From positions 3,819,774-3,883,773 of the forward strand of contig NC_037256.1 in the NCBI RefSeq assembly GCF_000002425.4: 64,000 nt of DNA, given 5' to 3'. Positions 34,808 through 47,709 of the stretch are shown here, piece after piece. Source of the DNA: Physcomitrium patens (Eukaryota > Streptophyta > Bryopsida > Funariales > Funariaceae). Positions within the stretch are counted from its first letter, which is position 1; each line of letters begins with the position of its first letter. A program made the position numbers and the translations under genes. Under the pieces are notes generated by a model. That model made no database searches. It was not told where the DNA came from and saw only the letters and a program-made list of their open reading frames with translations.

Positions 34808-35900
34808 ATGAGTGCTTCAACATCTTCAAATGTTTCTACTATGGTTCCAACTATTACTAGTGCATCCCAACATTTTCAAGCTCTTTTATTTCCACCATTG
34901 ACTGTAGATGGAAATAATTATCTATTATGGGTAAAAATGGCAAAAACAAATTTATTTGCAGAACAACTCTCGAATGCGATTATGTTTGAAGAATCTCCTA
35001 TAATAAGTATTTCTATTCTTTCTACTATTCGTTGCAAAGCACTTTTTTTCCTTTGTCGTCATCTTGTACCTACATTACAACATTAATATTTAGAAATAGA
35101 AGATCTTGTAGAACTTTGGAAGAATTTTTAATCCAAGTTTGATCATCAAAAGATCATTTTTCTTCCACGCGCACATCATAATTGGACACATTTACATGTC
35201 TTGGATTTTTCAAATTTAAATACTTTTAATAGTGAAATGTATAATATTGTCTCACAATTACGATTATAAGGATAAAGCATCTCTAAAAAAGAAATGATTG
35301 AGAAAACTCTCTCTACATTTCCTCCTATATCTACTGTGTTTGCACAATAATACAGGAACATGAAATTTTAGAGTCATTCTGATTTCATATCCTATCTACT
35401 TCTTGTGGAGAAGAAAAATGAGCCACTCTTGCTCAATACAGAAGCTCGTCCTATTAGAACCACAGTTCCAGAATCTCATACACTTAATATTTCAAAGTCT
35501 AAGAAAAAAATTATATAAACATGGGAAACATACTCATAAGTATCAGGGTAGTCATAATCATGACCATTTCTATCCATATGGAAAGAATAAATACTGTACT
35601 ATTAATTATAGTAGAAAAAAAAAATCAAAGATGCATTCTTACTATAAGTATGGAATGATTAGACATTTAGCACATGTATGCCATACTTTAGAATATTTTA
35701 TTAAAATGTTCCAAGAAAATAAGAAACTACAAGCTGAGGCTTGTGAAGTTCATACCATGGATGCGTCGATGGATTCAATTGGTGTTAATGACTTAGAGGC
35801 TTATATGAATGACAAAACCTCTAATGATGAATCAAATTATGCATTCATTAATTCTCCAAGAATACATACTATCCTACAAGATAAACGATTTTTTTATTAA
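34808..35900 (+). pseudogene. Element C gag (broken)
   Basis: Starts MSASTSSNVSTMVPTITSAS, followed by the copia Gag signature FPPLTVDGNNYLLWV and CRHLVPTLQH, then a TAA. Homology continues through frames to FLPRAHHNW-like and MIEKTLSTFPP segments and a decayed zinc knuckle, YYKYGMIRHLAHVC, in which the first two Cys are Tyr. The end reads INSPRIHTIL where copia protease has a DSA/DSG-type active site, so the protease is also lost. Confidence 0.8.
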
Positions 35901-35999
35901 AAAGTCTTTATCTTGGTAAACTAAAAATATGATGACCATGGCTGGAGTAAATGTCTTTTGTTTCCAAGACAGCACAACAACGGTAAAATTACCTATGGG

Positions 36000-38220
36000 T
36001 TCCATCATAAAATGTAAACATACAATGTTTGCACCCCTAACATCTCGGAGTTTGATCAGCTATTGAGATGTGCGTATTAATGATTATCACATCTCGACTA
36101 CCATTTTAAATAGAAAAGAGGTTTTGGTTCTTGCAAAGAACCATAAAGTTGTTGAAAAAGCTTTTGCTACAAAAAATGGTTTATACCAAATTGCGATTCG
36201 ACCTCCCATTATATTTAATTTTGCATCATCTATTACAGAGAGTAGTATTTCTATCTGATATGGATTATTGGGACATCTAGGATCTACATTATTTAGAAAG
36301 ATCATTCCATGTATAACTAGATACAATTTAAAGCATGCGGATGTAGACTCTATAGAATTATGTCATACATGCGTGCAAAGTAAGATGATTACTCGGCCTT
36401 CAATTTAGAAACTTCGATAAGAATTACCACCAATACTTGAAAGATTGCATGGTGATATTTGTCATCCTATCAATCCAATATCGGGACCATTTCATAATTT
36501 TTTGGTCTTTGTTGATGCATCAAGTAAACAATCACATGTTTCATTATTATCAACTCGAAACATAGTATTTGCCAATCTTATATCTATGTTTATTTGTTTT
36601 CGGGCACATTTTCTTGATTATCCTATAAAAACATTGCATATGAATAATGCAAAAGAATTTGCATCAAAGTCTTTTGAAGACTATTGTACTACAATAAAAA
36701 TTGAGTTGACATATTGTATTCCATATGAACATGCTCAAAATAGACTTACAAAGTTATTTATAAAGCATATACAACTCATTACCCAGCTACTCCTCCTTCA
36801 TGCTGTCGTACTGTAAAAGCTTACAGTATGTAAAAATTAGTTAAAATATATTATATTTTAATAAATCTAAATATATGTTAGAATGGTTAATAGATTAATT
36901 TAAATAAAGTAGATTTAAGAAACTTTATTTTAAATTTTATCTTTTTTGATTATAGCATTTAAAAAAATCATAAGACCTAAATATTTAGTATAAAGCCTTG
37001 AGAGGAGATTAGAGCATAAAGAAGAAAATCTTAACTAATAGGAGGCTTATTGGGAGGGATGAAAGTAAGGCATGGTTGGATGAAGACAAGGAATAGGAAA
37101 CTTCATTCCTATTGGTCGAAGGCCATGCCCAATGGGCTTCAAGGAGGCTGCTCGAGGCCTTATTAGAGTTTGTCTTTCGAAGTCATTTGAACTTTGGAGG
37201 CTAAGGTCAGCAAATTCAAGATTTTGAATATAATTTGGGTGAAGAGTTTGTGTAATTTCGAGTTTTTTTGAAGGAGATATAGGTGTTCAAAGTTAAGGTG
37301 GCAAATTTGTACCTACTGTCACTCTTTGAAGCATAACATATGCGTACAGAGAGCAATGAAAGATCGGCAATTGAAATTGGAGAGGAAACTTTTTTGGCTA
37401 TACTTTACATAAACTATTTGACAAATTCTAAGTTTGGATGAAGGAGTTATAGGGCATTGAAGACAGCACATGTAATTCAAAGGCAGTAAGTAAGTGAGTC
37501 ATTTTGTTGATAGTAATGGTTGGAGCCATATCTTAAGTTTTTGGATGAATTTTTGGCTCAAAGTTTTTGTAAGTAAGAGTTATTAAGTTAAAAAGCTATA
37601 AATCAAAGTTTCATGGTATTTAAGTACTTATTTTGTGAGATATGAAGAAATTAGCACGTAGGTGTATGTAAGCTAGGGTTTAAATCTATTCTTAGGGTTT
37701 TGGTGATATTTCAAGATCTGTAACGAATTTGTAGTTGAATTTTTTTGTGATAGTTTTTGAAAGTATATCAGTACTTCATGGAAAATTTAGGGTTGTTTGG
37801 ACGGTCCGATCATGAGACATGAAGTATTGAAGTTCGAAAAATATTTCTTATAAGAATATATAAGGTTTTATGTGCACGTTTGCAAAATTGCCATTTTGAA
37901 GAAAATATATTGCCATCTCTTCAAGGAGGAGTATCCAATCAACTAAAAAATAAAGCACTTGTATTTGAAGCACCAGAAATATTTATAATGAATCCCAATC
38001 CTAGGACATCTTTAGTAAAAATTGAAGTTGCTAAGTTTTTGCATCTTAAACGGATTGTAGATAAAACATCTGATGGCTTCAATGATGTACCTAGAATTAC
38101 AAGAGTTCTTATTAATGAGACTCAGAATACACTTGCTCAGATTACAGTGCCATTGACTATAATATCTCAAGTTATAACAACAACAACTAAAAGAACTTGT
38201 GGACCAAATAAGCAACCATG
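36000..38220 (+). pseudogene. Element C integrase, interrupted by an insertion
   Basis: The GDICHPINPISGPFHNFLVF segment (near 36450) carries the first catalytic Asp. The expected second Asp in a LDNAGEF motif is Asn here (HMNNAKEFASK), and the Glu in the AESFIK position is replaced (TKLFIKHIQL). At about 36815 homology stops, and it resumes near 37860 with ARLQNCHFEENILPSLQGG. Between them is roughly 1 kb of foreign DNA, and about 75 codons of integrase are missing. Non-functional. Confidence 0.75.
36803..37855. mobile_element. Unclassified ~1-kb insertion in element C integrase
   Basis: The left edge begins TGTCGTACTGTAAAAGC, similar to the first bases of B-family LTRs, but no matching ACGACA end is visible on the right. 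The inserted DNA has no ORF and resembles LTR-type sequence in composition (AGGGTTT and GGGTTTTGG words). Short direct repeats at the edges were not evident. It could be a truncated solo LTR. Confidence 0.4.
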
Positions 38221-38337
38221 TTAGAAAAAGCTATAATATTGACTAATCTTGGTATTATTTTTTAAGAAATTTCCACTCATCCTACGGAACTACCAATTCA
38301 TGATGATATATCTATATATAATGTACCTTCAATTCTT

Positions 38338-39640
38338 GTGAAAAGCAATCTTGGAATTAGAAGGAATAAGAACAAGTTGAGTAAAAAATTATCTATTCTA
38401 TATTGTGATACAGATGATATTTGGAATAGACTGTCTATTACAGTAGATGAATCTTTTGTATGTATGATTATAGAAGCTCTTTCTTATCAAAAAGGCAATC
38501 TTGAACCTCAAACCATCAAGGAGGCAATGAATCGCTCTGATTGATCAAAATAAAAAACTGCTATTGAAAAAGAATATGCCTCTTTGCGTAAGAAGAAAGT
38601 CTTTGGTCCAATTGTAGACACTCTTACATCTCGCCCCGTGGGATATAATATGGTATTAATATGTAAGCAAGATGCTCAAGGTCAAATAACCCACTATAAA
38701 GGTTATCTTATTGCTTAAGGATTTAATCAATAATTTGGCATTAATTATGAATCTACATATTTTCCAGCCATGGATTCAATTACATTTCAATATATTTTTA
38801 GAATGACAGTTCATACCACCTTTGAGATGCATCTGATAGATGTAGTAACTGCATATATGTATGGTTCTCTTGATGCAAATATTTATATGAAAGTTCTACT
38901 TGGCTTAAAAACAAGAATTCCATGCAAGGAGGAGGAGGAAATATTAAGAGATCAATATTCATACCTTGCAGCGGTTGGAGTACTTTTATATTTGGCTACA
39001 TCTACAAGACCAGATATTACATTTGCAGTTAGTGTTCTTGCAAGACATAGTGTACGTCCAATACTACGACATTGGAATGACATCAAATATTTATTACGTT
39101 ATTTTAAAAGTACTGAAGACTTGAGATTATACTACACACAATCTGCAAATCCAAAATTGATTGGATATTATGCTGCAGGATATAAATCTAATACTACAAG
39201 AGCTAAATCTCAATTAGAATATGTATTTTTAAGACATAGAGCTGTAATATCATAGAAATCAGTGAAACAAATAATAATTATAACTTCATCTAACCATGTA
39301 GAAATTATTGCCTTATATGAAGCATCTCAAGAATGTATTTGGTTGCGATCAATTGATAAATTCATTCAAACAACATGTGGATTTTCATATGATGATTCAC
39401 CAACTATCTTGCATGAAAATAATAGTACTTGTATTGCACAAATACAAGTTGGTTTTATTAAAGGCAACAGAACAAAGCATATTGATCCAAAGTATTTTAA
39501 ATATATCCATGACTTGATTACTGATCAAGCACTTATAATTAAGAAAATTGAATCTACAAATAATCTTAGTGATTTCTTCACCAAAGCTCTCCCATTGTGC
39601 AACCATCATCGACTTACTCATGGCATTGATATACGGTGAC
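38338..39640 (+). pseudogene. Element C reverse transcriptase and RNase H, internally deleted
   Basis: The RT start is recognisable (AIEKEYASLRKKKVFGPIVD, VLICKQDAQGQITHYKGYLI, FEMHLIDVVTAYMYGSLD). After GLKTRIPC, however, the sequence jumps to YSYLAAVGVLLYLATSTRPD, skipping the whole YVDD catalytic region (roughly 180 codons in related elements). RNase H follows (SSNHVEIIALYEASQECIWL, HIDPKYFKYIHD, SDFFTKALP). Several stops occur. The deletion alone abolishes reverse transcription. Confidence 0.85.
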
Positions 39641-39867
39641 TTATTTTTCTTGAATAAGAAAGTTAATGAGTTCTTTAAATAATTAAGGAAAATGATGTTG
39701 TACTCTTTTTTTTTCATCTATGGTTTTGTCTTTAAATACAATAAGATTTTTCTAGATAAGGTTTTAATGAGGCAACAATTCTTGAACTTGCAAGATCATA
39801 GAAAAGTATAGATCATAAGTCTACATAAATTTTATATTATGTAAATATTATGATGAGCGAGGAGGAG

Positions 39868-40140
39868 TATTGAGAGCATTAAATGTAGCAGGTGCTTTCC
39901 ATAATATTTATTGTATACTATAGTAAATACTATAGCTATAGTATTTAGAGTCTAGTGGAGAAGAATTGTTTATTCTCTCCCCTTTTTCCTTTTGTATACG
40001 AGACACAACCAGATCAATAGATTTTTTCATGTGCAAAGCTCTCTCTCCTTAGAAACCCTCTTGTGTGTATTACTTACTATTACTCTTGTGTGTGTGTATT
40101 ACATACTACTACTCTTGTATCTTTCTAAATATTCTTAACA
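39868..40140 (+). repeat. Element C 3' LTR
   Basis: 273 bp, the same length as the 5' LTR, from TATTGAGAGC (TG to TA change at the start) to ATTCTTAACA. It is preceded by the purine-rich GATGAGCGAGGAGGAG, the likely polypurine tract. It differs from the 5' LTR at scattered sites, showing some age. AATTT follows directly at 40141. Confidence 0.92.
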
Positions 40141-40145
40141 AATTT

Positions 40146-40830
40146 AAACCTATATTCTATGCAACCTTCTTTTACGTATTCCAATGGTAGCAGTCCACAT
40201 ATAATTAATTTATATATTATTTTTAACATAATTTTTTTTACCAAGACATGAGAATCTTAGTTGAATAGTGTAAGTAATATTAGTTACAAAGAGAGAGCGC
40301 TCACCTTAAGTATTTGTATAAGTGTCAAAAGTTTGGATTAAGTTTTCAAGAGTATCTTTGACTATGATTGTGTATTCTACATAAAGTCTATTAGAAGTCA
40401 ACATAGGTCTAAATCAAATAGAACTAATGTCTTGTACAAGAACATTACCACATAATGGAGCTAATGCAACTTTGAAAAACATAATAGGTTTTAATAAAGT
40501 TAAAATTTTTTGATATTTATATTTAATTTTGTCTTATGATAAAAAATAATAAAAAATATTTTTTTTAAGAATCATGGTGTAATTTTTAGAATTAATAAAG
40601 TTTTTTACAAAGAAATTGCAATTGAAAGAGGTTTAGAACAAGGTCGTTATATAGTTCATTTTTCATTTATTATACTTGACAAAACACTCAACATAGTTAT
40701 TTAAGTTGTCAAGGATTAAAAAAAATAAAAATATAGTACAAATATTTTGTGGACTTCTAATTAATATGATATTCAATTAATATGATTAAAACTCTTTTTT
40801 TATTATCAAATAAGAAGAAATAATTTATAA

Positions 40831-40870
<40 letters not shown>

Positions 40871-43571
40871 CGCTTAACAAATTTCAATGTAGTAAGATGT
40901 ATTATAATAGTTGATAGTATTTTCTTTCTTTCATGTAATTTTTTTTCACAATATGAATAATAACTATAAATAATATTTATTAAATTAAGAAAATGGTGGA
41001 AAAATTCGTATAAAAGAATACATTGCCTTTAAATTAATCTGAAGAATCTTAGTCTATACATTATCAATTAAGAGAGAAAAAAATGATTGAGCCTTTCTAT
41101 ATATGTATATATATATATATATATATACATATTTATAGACTCAACATTTTTTTAATTGGCTGTATATATGTATATATATATTTATATATATATTTTTAAA
41201 AATTTAAAAATTAAAATTTAAAGTGAAATCTATTTTTTTCTTTATTAATAAAAAATTGAATATAAAGGAATTTCTATTCTTTACTCAAGTAGTTTATGTA
41301 TAATTAAATTCTTACTCAAAGATTTTAATTATATTTTATTTTTTGATAATTATTTTTTACATAAATCAATCTATTATAATGCTAATATCTATGTTTTATT
41401 TATTTATTTTTATATTTCTTTTAGAACAATGGCAACTAAATAATAAAAAAAGAAAATGACTTATTCTAAATTTCAGATTGGATTATTATTTATGATTTTT
41501 TAAAATCTACAATAGTCTTATAATTATTATTTAATATTTTTAATATTAAAAAAGATACATGATTTAATATTTTTAGACCTACAAAACTAAATAAATCATA
41601 TTGATATTCAATTAAAAAGACTAAATTATGATAAAAATTTACCTTTCAACTAAGAAACAATTCATACCAATAATCCAAAAAACCAAGTAGAGGGATTTCT
41701 AAAAAATAATAAAAGAGGTTGTAAAATTAAATATAAAAATGAGATTAAGAAAATATCAATTTTTTTTACATCCATCAATAAATCAAAATTTTATTTTAAT
41801 TCTTAATATTATTATTTTTTTTAATATTAAGAATTAAGATTGTTTTCAATTAAATTAATGACATATATAAATTAATAAACCAAAAATTTATCTTAATTTT
41901 TAATATTAAATTGAACAAAGCTTAGGTTTAAAAGACCACTTTAAATTGAATTTAAGTACTACTAAATTTAATTTAATATTAGAATCAATTATTGTATTTT
42001 TATATTTTTTTACTTAAAAAAATTTATAATTCAAATCTTATGCATATAAAAATATACTTATGTGGCTCATTTGATACAAAATGTGGCAATATATACATAT
42101 TGAAAACAATCTATTTTAACTATTGAAAATTATTGTTTTCTCTATATGTTTCAAAAATAAGATAATTTTATTTTTTTATTTTCTATTTTTTTTATAAATC
42201 TTAAAAAATAAATCATGCTTAAAAATTTATAATTTTTATTTATTTATTTTTATATAAAGTATAAACTAGTTTCTAATTCTACAAGATAGAAGATATTGAG
42301 AGCATTTTTTTTAAACAATTTTTTTTTGTCAGTACTATACTACTTCAATTTAAAAGATTTCGTACTATATAATTATTGTTAAGATAAATGTGTCTTTAGA
42401 ATATAATTTCAGAATGTCTTTAAAATATATATATTTTTTTGAGGTAGAAGTATAGAATGACTTCTATGCCAAGAAAAATATTTTATCTAGATTTAATAGA
42501 TGTGATTAAATCTTATAAAAAGTCACATATAATAAATTAGAAAAATAACTTGATAATTAGAATATAAATCTCAAGGGGTGGTAAAAATACTTGAATGGAA
42601 AAAAATGTACTTGGATTTAGATCCCATTTGACAATCAAATGGAATTCAAGAATGTCTCAAAGTAGCTTAATAATTTAGAACAACCTAGATGCATACTATA
42701 TCTTAAAATATTACAATTTTTTGTTGTTTATATATTGGTTTTAGTAAAAGATGTTAGAATATAGATTGCATAACTCTATGAGATGTAATGGTTTGTGATA
42801 GATAGCAAGTTGTAGTAGCAATAACAAAAACTTTGGTGGCATTAAAAACATCTTATATATCTATATCTATACATAATATATTTTAATTTTTAATTTTCTA
42901 TATATATATATACACTAAAAATAATTTATTTATGTATAAAAATAAATTAAAATAGTAATTTAAATTCCAAATATTATGTCTAATCAATACTTAAATTTAA
43001 TCAATAAATATCTTAAAAATAATAAAATCATTATTAATATATATAAAAATATTAAAATGACCTATTTATTTATTAAATTGATATACCTTATTTTAGAAAT
43101 AAAGATAACAAAAGAAATCAAGATATGAGCTAGAAATGGAGAGACTTGGGTTGGAATGAAGAAGGCTAGGAATGAAATGGTTAGAGGTTAAGAACAAATA
43201 AAGTGGAGATGAAGGCTATGATTGTAATGATGGTTTTTGGATATGATTCATTTTTCTAATGATGATTACAATAAGATTAGTTGATTTATTGATTTAAAAA
43301 AATATTTATATATATACAAAATTACATAAATTACTTAAAATTAAGTTCTTTAGAGATTAAAAAATATCATAAATTATATAAATAGTATCTAAATAAAAGA
43401 TGGATTAATAAAAAAATACTATATTATTTATTAATTTTTATTAGTACCAATTTTTAAAAATAATTATAATATAAAACTTATTTTGTTTTAGAACCAACTC
43501 ATTGTTATGATTACTAGTTTTGAAAAAATTATATTATAAAGTAATTTATAGTAAGAAATAAATATAAGTAT

Positions 43572-43628
<57 letters not shown>

Positions 43629-44279
43629 AAATATTTAATTTATTTAATAATAAAAGTTTAACCTAATTATGATTAGATTTTTAAATATTAAAATCTATAA
43701 ACTATATTATTTTTATTAAATTTCAATCATAAATTCATTTCATAATATAAATATAAAATTTAAAAATATTTTTAATAAAATATTTTATTTATTTGATATA
43801 AAATATATGCAAAAAATCTATTTATTTTTTTTTAAAGAAAAACATATCTTTTTTTTGATTAATATACAATCTATTTTATAAGTTTAATAAATTGAATGAA
43901 TTATTTAAAATTATTTTTATTTGAAAAAATTAAAAATTACGATGATTTTTAATAAAGATATTTTTTAATTTAAAACATATAATTAATTAATGATATATAT
44001 ATGTATAATGATTTTTGTTTTGTCCATGAAGTACCTTGATTACTTGAGGTTGTTAGAATAATTTAAAACATGTGATTGGCATTATATAAAATTAGTTTTA
44101 AGCACCATATTAAATTAGTGTTTGTAGTGTTTTTAATGTTTTTTAAATTTCTAATATTCCTAGTGTTCATAGTACAAGTGGCACTCACAAAATTAATGTT
44201 TCTTTGAAGTGGTGTTGAAAATTAATAGTTTTAGATTTTTATTAGAATTAAAAACTCTCAAAGCACCAAATTCTTGCAA
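40146..44279. other. AT-rich intergenic DNA with microsatellites
   Basis: No gene recognised. AT or TA runs lie at about 40834-40866, 41099-41129, 41161-41196, 42898-42911 and a long one at 43577-43625. The first bases, 40146 onward, are the original upstream flank of the RING-CH/AlgH gene, moved about 6 kb away by the copia insertion. Confidence 0.6.
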
Positions 44280-44910
44280 ACTATGGATATTCATACTATG
44301 AATGAATCAAGGTTGTTTTGAAGTGATGCTTGGTTTTGAGAAATAAAAAGGATTTATACTTAAGAACATTTTGTAAAATTTTTAATGGATCTATAAGTAA
44401 AATTTGTGGATTTGTGACCATAGTTATTTTATATGTGTATTCTAAATCTAAATTCAATGAAACAATTAATTTAAAGGTTATCAAAGTTCAAGTGGGTTGA
44501 GATCTAAAAATTAGAGTTTGAAGGACCAATAAAGATTTGTAAGATTTATAAATTTTTCTTAATTAAATTGAGATAAAATTTAGTATAATAATAGGAAATT
44601 TTATTTTTTTATAATTATGTAGAATTTGAGAGCAATTGAATGGTGGAATTAAAAGATATTGATAATATGAGATTAGCATTAAGATTATAGAAGGATATCG
44701 ATTGATACCTGAGTAGATTATGAAATTTATTTTTCACTTGATAATTTGATCATTTTAAAATTTTTTGCACTTATTTTTAACTAAAAGATTAATAGATATA
44801 AAAAATTTGATTCAAAATCATTGATTTAATTACTAATTATTGAGGTTTTAATTTACTATAAGTTTTGATAAATATTTGATTAGGATTTATTTAGGATTTT
44901 TGTTAAGGAC
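44280..44910 (+). repeat. Degenerate D-type LTR fragment
   Basis: This stretch follows the D solo LTR (46480-47100) collinearly: CAAGGTTGTTTTGAAGTGAT, GGATCTATAAGTAAAATTTG, GGCATTAAGATTATAGAAGG-like and ATTACTAATTATTGAGGTTT segments occur in the same order and orientation. It lacks the LTR ends. It is a second, more decayed copy of the same LTR family. Confidence 0.6.
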
Positions 44911-45059
44911 AACAATTTAAAAAAATTACATAACAAGTGAGATTTATATCAAAGAAAAATAAAAAAATAGAAATTAGAAATTATTTTTATTTAAGAAGAA
45001 ATTTAAATGGCTATTTTTAAAGGCTAAAAAAAATTAAAAATTCTTGAAATTAAACTAAA

Positions 45060-45217
45060 AATAATATTTTTTGATAAGAGTAAGCAAAGCCTTAGTCTTG
45101 CCTCCATATATAATATCAAACTAAGAGCTATGTAGCAATATTCTATATAATCTCTAATATATATCCAATTCATAATACACATGTCTAACTCATAAGACAA
45201 ATTTTTTATATGTATGT
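45060..45217 (-). repeat. E-type LTR fragment, minus orientation, cut by D
   Basis: GTCTTGCCTCCATATATAAT, AACTAAGAGCTATGTAGCAA and ACATGTCTAACTCATAAGAC align with the E2 LTR at 17985-18085. The match appears to resume at 47678 (GCGCCACATGTTTAAC) after the inserted D LTR. The aligned E2 sequence shows GTGC at the insertion point. Confidence 0.5.
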
Positions 45218-47677
45218 TGTTGTGTTGTGATTGCTCGTTTTACTTATTCCAAATTAATCTAATGGGAATAAACCCGTATAGGGGGATTCGAACACAAGAA
45301 ATGACTAGTTGCTTAAGCGTTCACGTTAGGGTCACACAATCAATTACCTCCTGAATGTATCGTCTCTATTTTTAATATTTGAATACACAAGGAAAATGTA
45401 ATCTCCTCCTTCACCTTATTAGTCTCTTCCTTACAGCAATTCAGTTATATCAATAATTACTATTTCCACCAATATATTCACCCTCATAATCTCCAACTGT
45501 AATATTGTGCCTTCACAGCTTTCACCATACAATTATCCTCATTCCAATCCCTGGAATTCTTCACACAGAATTGCCATTTACATTATGGTGTTTCACACAA
45601 ATACGAACTCATTCTCTCTGTTGAACTACAATCAGATTTCAGCATTCAATTTTTCTTCTTTTCAAATAATACCAATCACATTTTCATTCCATAATTCACT
45701 TCACAATATTCAGAAACTCTCAATCCTCTTATTCAAAGAAAATAACAAACAAAAGAAAAGAGGTAGCACCAAGCTTACCTCGGCTCATAATTGTCTTAGC
45801 GATGGCCCTCGGCTCATGACTATCATAGTCTGGCACCTTAATTAACTTCTAAAACTCCTATATATTTTTTCTTGATTCTCTAGATTCTAATCATAATTCT
45901 ATAATTAACCACTTTTAAGAACTAAATTACTCATCTGTCCTCCTGAATTTCCTATTATATGGACTATTAATATATTTTACCAATATCTTTTAAAAATAAA
46001 TTAATATCTATTCTACATGTATTATAATATGATCATATGGTGAAAGATAATAATATGGATCGTACTATAGAAGAGCCAAGTTAAAAGAAAAAGTAAAAAA
46101 ATATGAATAAAAGATAGGAAGGTAGTAAAACATTTAGTAGTAATATTGCCTTTTTAGAAAAAATAGCTTCTATTTACTTTGTAGGGCCAAAAATAAGGCA
46201 AAATAAGGTAGATTAGAAAAATAAATGATATAAACATCTTTAGGAAGAAGTTAAGAATAAATTCTAATAAAATTTACTTAGAAAAACTAGATATTAATAT
46301 CCAAGGAAGGCCGGTTATCAACCTAGGTCGAAATCATACCCTGTGGTACAAAACCGAGTACCTACGGAAACTTGGGGTTTCTTTTACAAATCAGAGAGTG
46401 GAATTTAATAGAAAATTAAATAAAGTTTTTATAAGCATTAATTTTGGGCGATTTGGAGTTTTTATGACTTTGTAAGAGCTTTACAAAGTCAAGATTGTTT
46501 TCGGATGACTTAAGTTTTGTGAAATAAAATAGGATTGATGTTTCTAGTAATTTCAAGAGTTTTGTAATAGATCTGTAAGTGAAATTTTTTGGATTAATGG
46601 TAATAGTTGTGCTTAATATGTATTATAAATATTAGCTCGATCTAATAGTTGAATTGAGGATTATTGAGGTTTAAGTGAGTAAAGGTCTCAGAAAGTAGAA
46701 TTTTAGGTCTAGTGAGGATTTTTAAGATTTCTTGCAATCTACTAATTGAATTGGAGTGAAATTTATATGAGAGGATATTAGACTTATTTTTCTATGTGTA
46801 TGAGAATTTTGAAATCAATAAAATAGTGAAAAAGAGAGATATTGGCTTTGGGAGATTGGCATTAAGGTTGTAGAAGGAGGCCGGCCAATATTTGAGCAAG
46901 TTTTTGAGGTTATCGTCTATTTGGTAATTCCAATCTTTTTTAAAAAATTTGTGCTTATTTACAACTTAGTTTTTAAGAAGTATGCAAAATTTGAATTAAA
47001 ATCAATGGTTCATTCATTACTATTGAGGTTTAATTTTATTGTAGAAATTATTAGGATTTGGTTAGGATTTGATTTAGGGTTAGGATTTAGTTAGAAATTG
47101 ATTTAGGATTAGTATTTGGTTAGGATTTGATTTAGGATTTAGGATTTGATTAGGATTTGATTTAGGATTAGGATTTGATTTAGGATTAGGATTTGATTTA
47201 GGATTTAGGATTTTGTTAGGATTTGGTTCGGATTTGATTTAGGATTTAGGATTTGGTTAGGATTTGATTTAGGATTTAGGATTTGGTTTAGGATTTAGAG
47301 TTTGATTTAGGATTTAAGATTTGATTAGGATTTGATTAAGATTTGATTTAGAATTTAGGATTTTATTTGAGTTTGTTTAAGATTTTAGATTTAGTTAGTT
47401 TTTGGCCTAAAATTTGAATGAAGTAAGATTTCAACTAGGATCAAATTAAGATTGAATTGAAATGTATTTGAGATATATTTGTAATCATTCTAATATTTCT
47501 TTAAGATTTTGTATTATTTCTTTGGAATTCCTTTGAGGTTTCTCTGAATTTGATTAAAGCTTGTTTAGCATTGTTAGTATTCTATTAGAATTAGGATTTT
47601 GTTATTGTAATTTCTATTCTACCTTCCACAGCCAAGTACCCGGAGCATTCTCAAGCAAGACTTCACATATTATGACA
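45218..47677 (+). repeat. D solo LTR (B-related, 2.46 kb)
   Basis: Starts TGTTGTGTTGTGATTGCTCG, matching the first bases of B LTRs with a few changes. It ends CTACCTTCCACAGCCAAGTA...CACATATTATGACA, the conserved ~60-base B LTR end. The middle is unrelated to B and about twice as long. Flanks are ATGT (45214-45217) and GCGC (47678-47681), which differ only by transitions. No internal region is present, so it is a solo LTR. The open frame at 45507-45845 has no recognisable domain. Confidence 0.7.
47035..47390 (+). repeat. Degenerate tandem repeat of GGATTTGATTTA-type units in D LTR
   Basis: Roughly 350 bases are made of variants of TTAGGATTTGATTTAGGATT. The words TTTAGGA and TTAGGATTTGG recur more than fifteen times. 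It resembles decayed TTTAGGG telomere repeat in composition, but the unit is irregular (about 12-19 bases) and lies inside an LTR. Confidence 0.75.
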
Positions 47678-47709
47678 GCGCCACATGTTTAACTTGTACT
47701 TTTGTCATG

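Larger units (their letters stand above)
34065..40140 (+). mobile_element. Element C: Ty1/copia retrotransposon with clean target duplication
   Basis: Two 273-bp LTRs (34065-34337, 39868-40140) bound gag, protease, integrase, RT and RNase H in copia order (integrase before RT). LTR ends form the inverted repeat TGTTGAGA/TCTCAACA. The 5-bp duplication AATTT is exact (34060-34064 and 40141-40145). The coding part has many stops, an RT deletion, lost integrase catalytic residues and an internal insertion, so it is dead. The 3' LTR has TA in place of the starting TG. Confidence 0.93.

Noticed and set aside
45507-45845. 112-codon plus-strand frame
   Set aside because: Lies inside the D solo LTR, Ser/Asn/Phe-rich, no recognisable domain.
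47035-47390. Interstitial telomere
   Set aside because: Units are not TTTAGGG, spacing is irregular, and the stretch lies inside an LTR.
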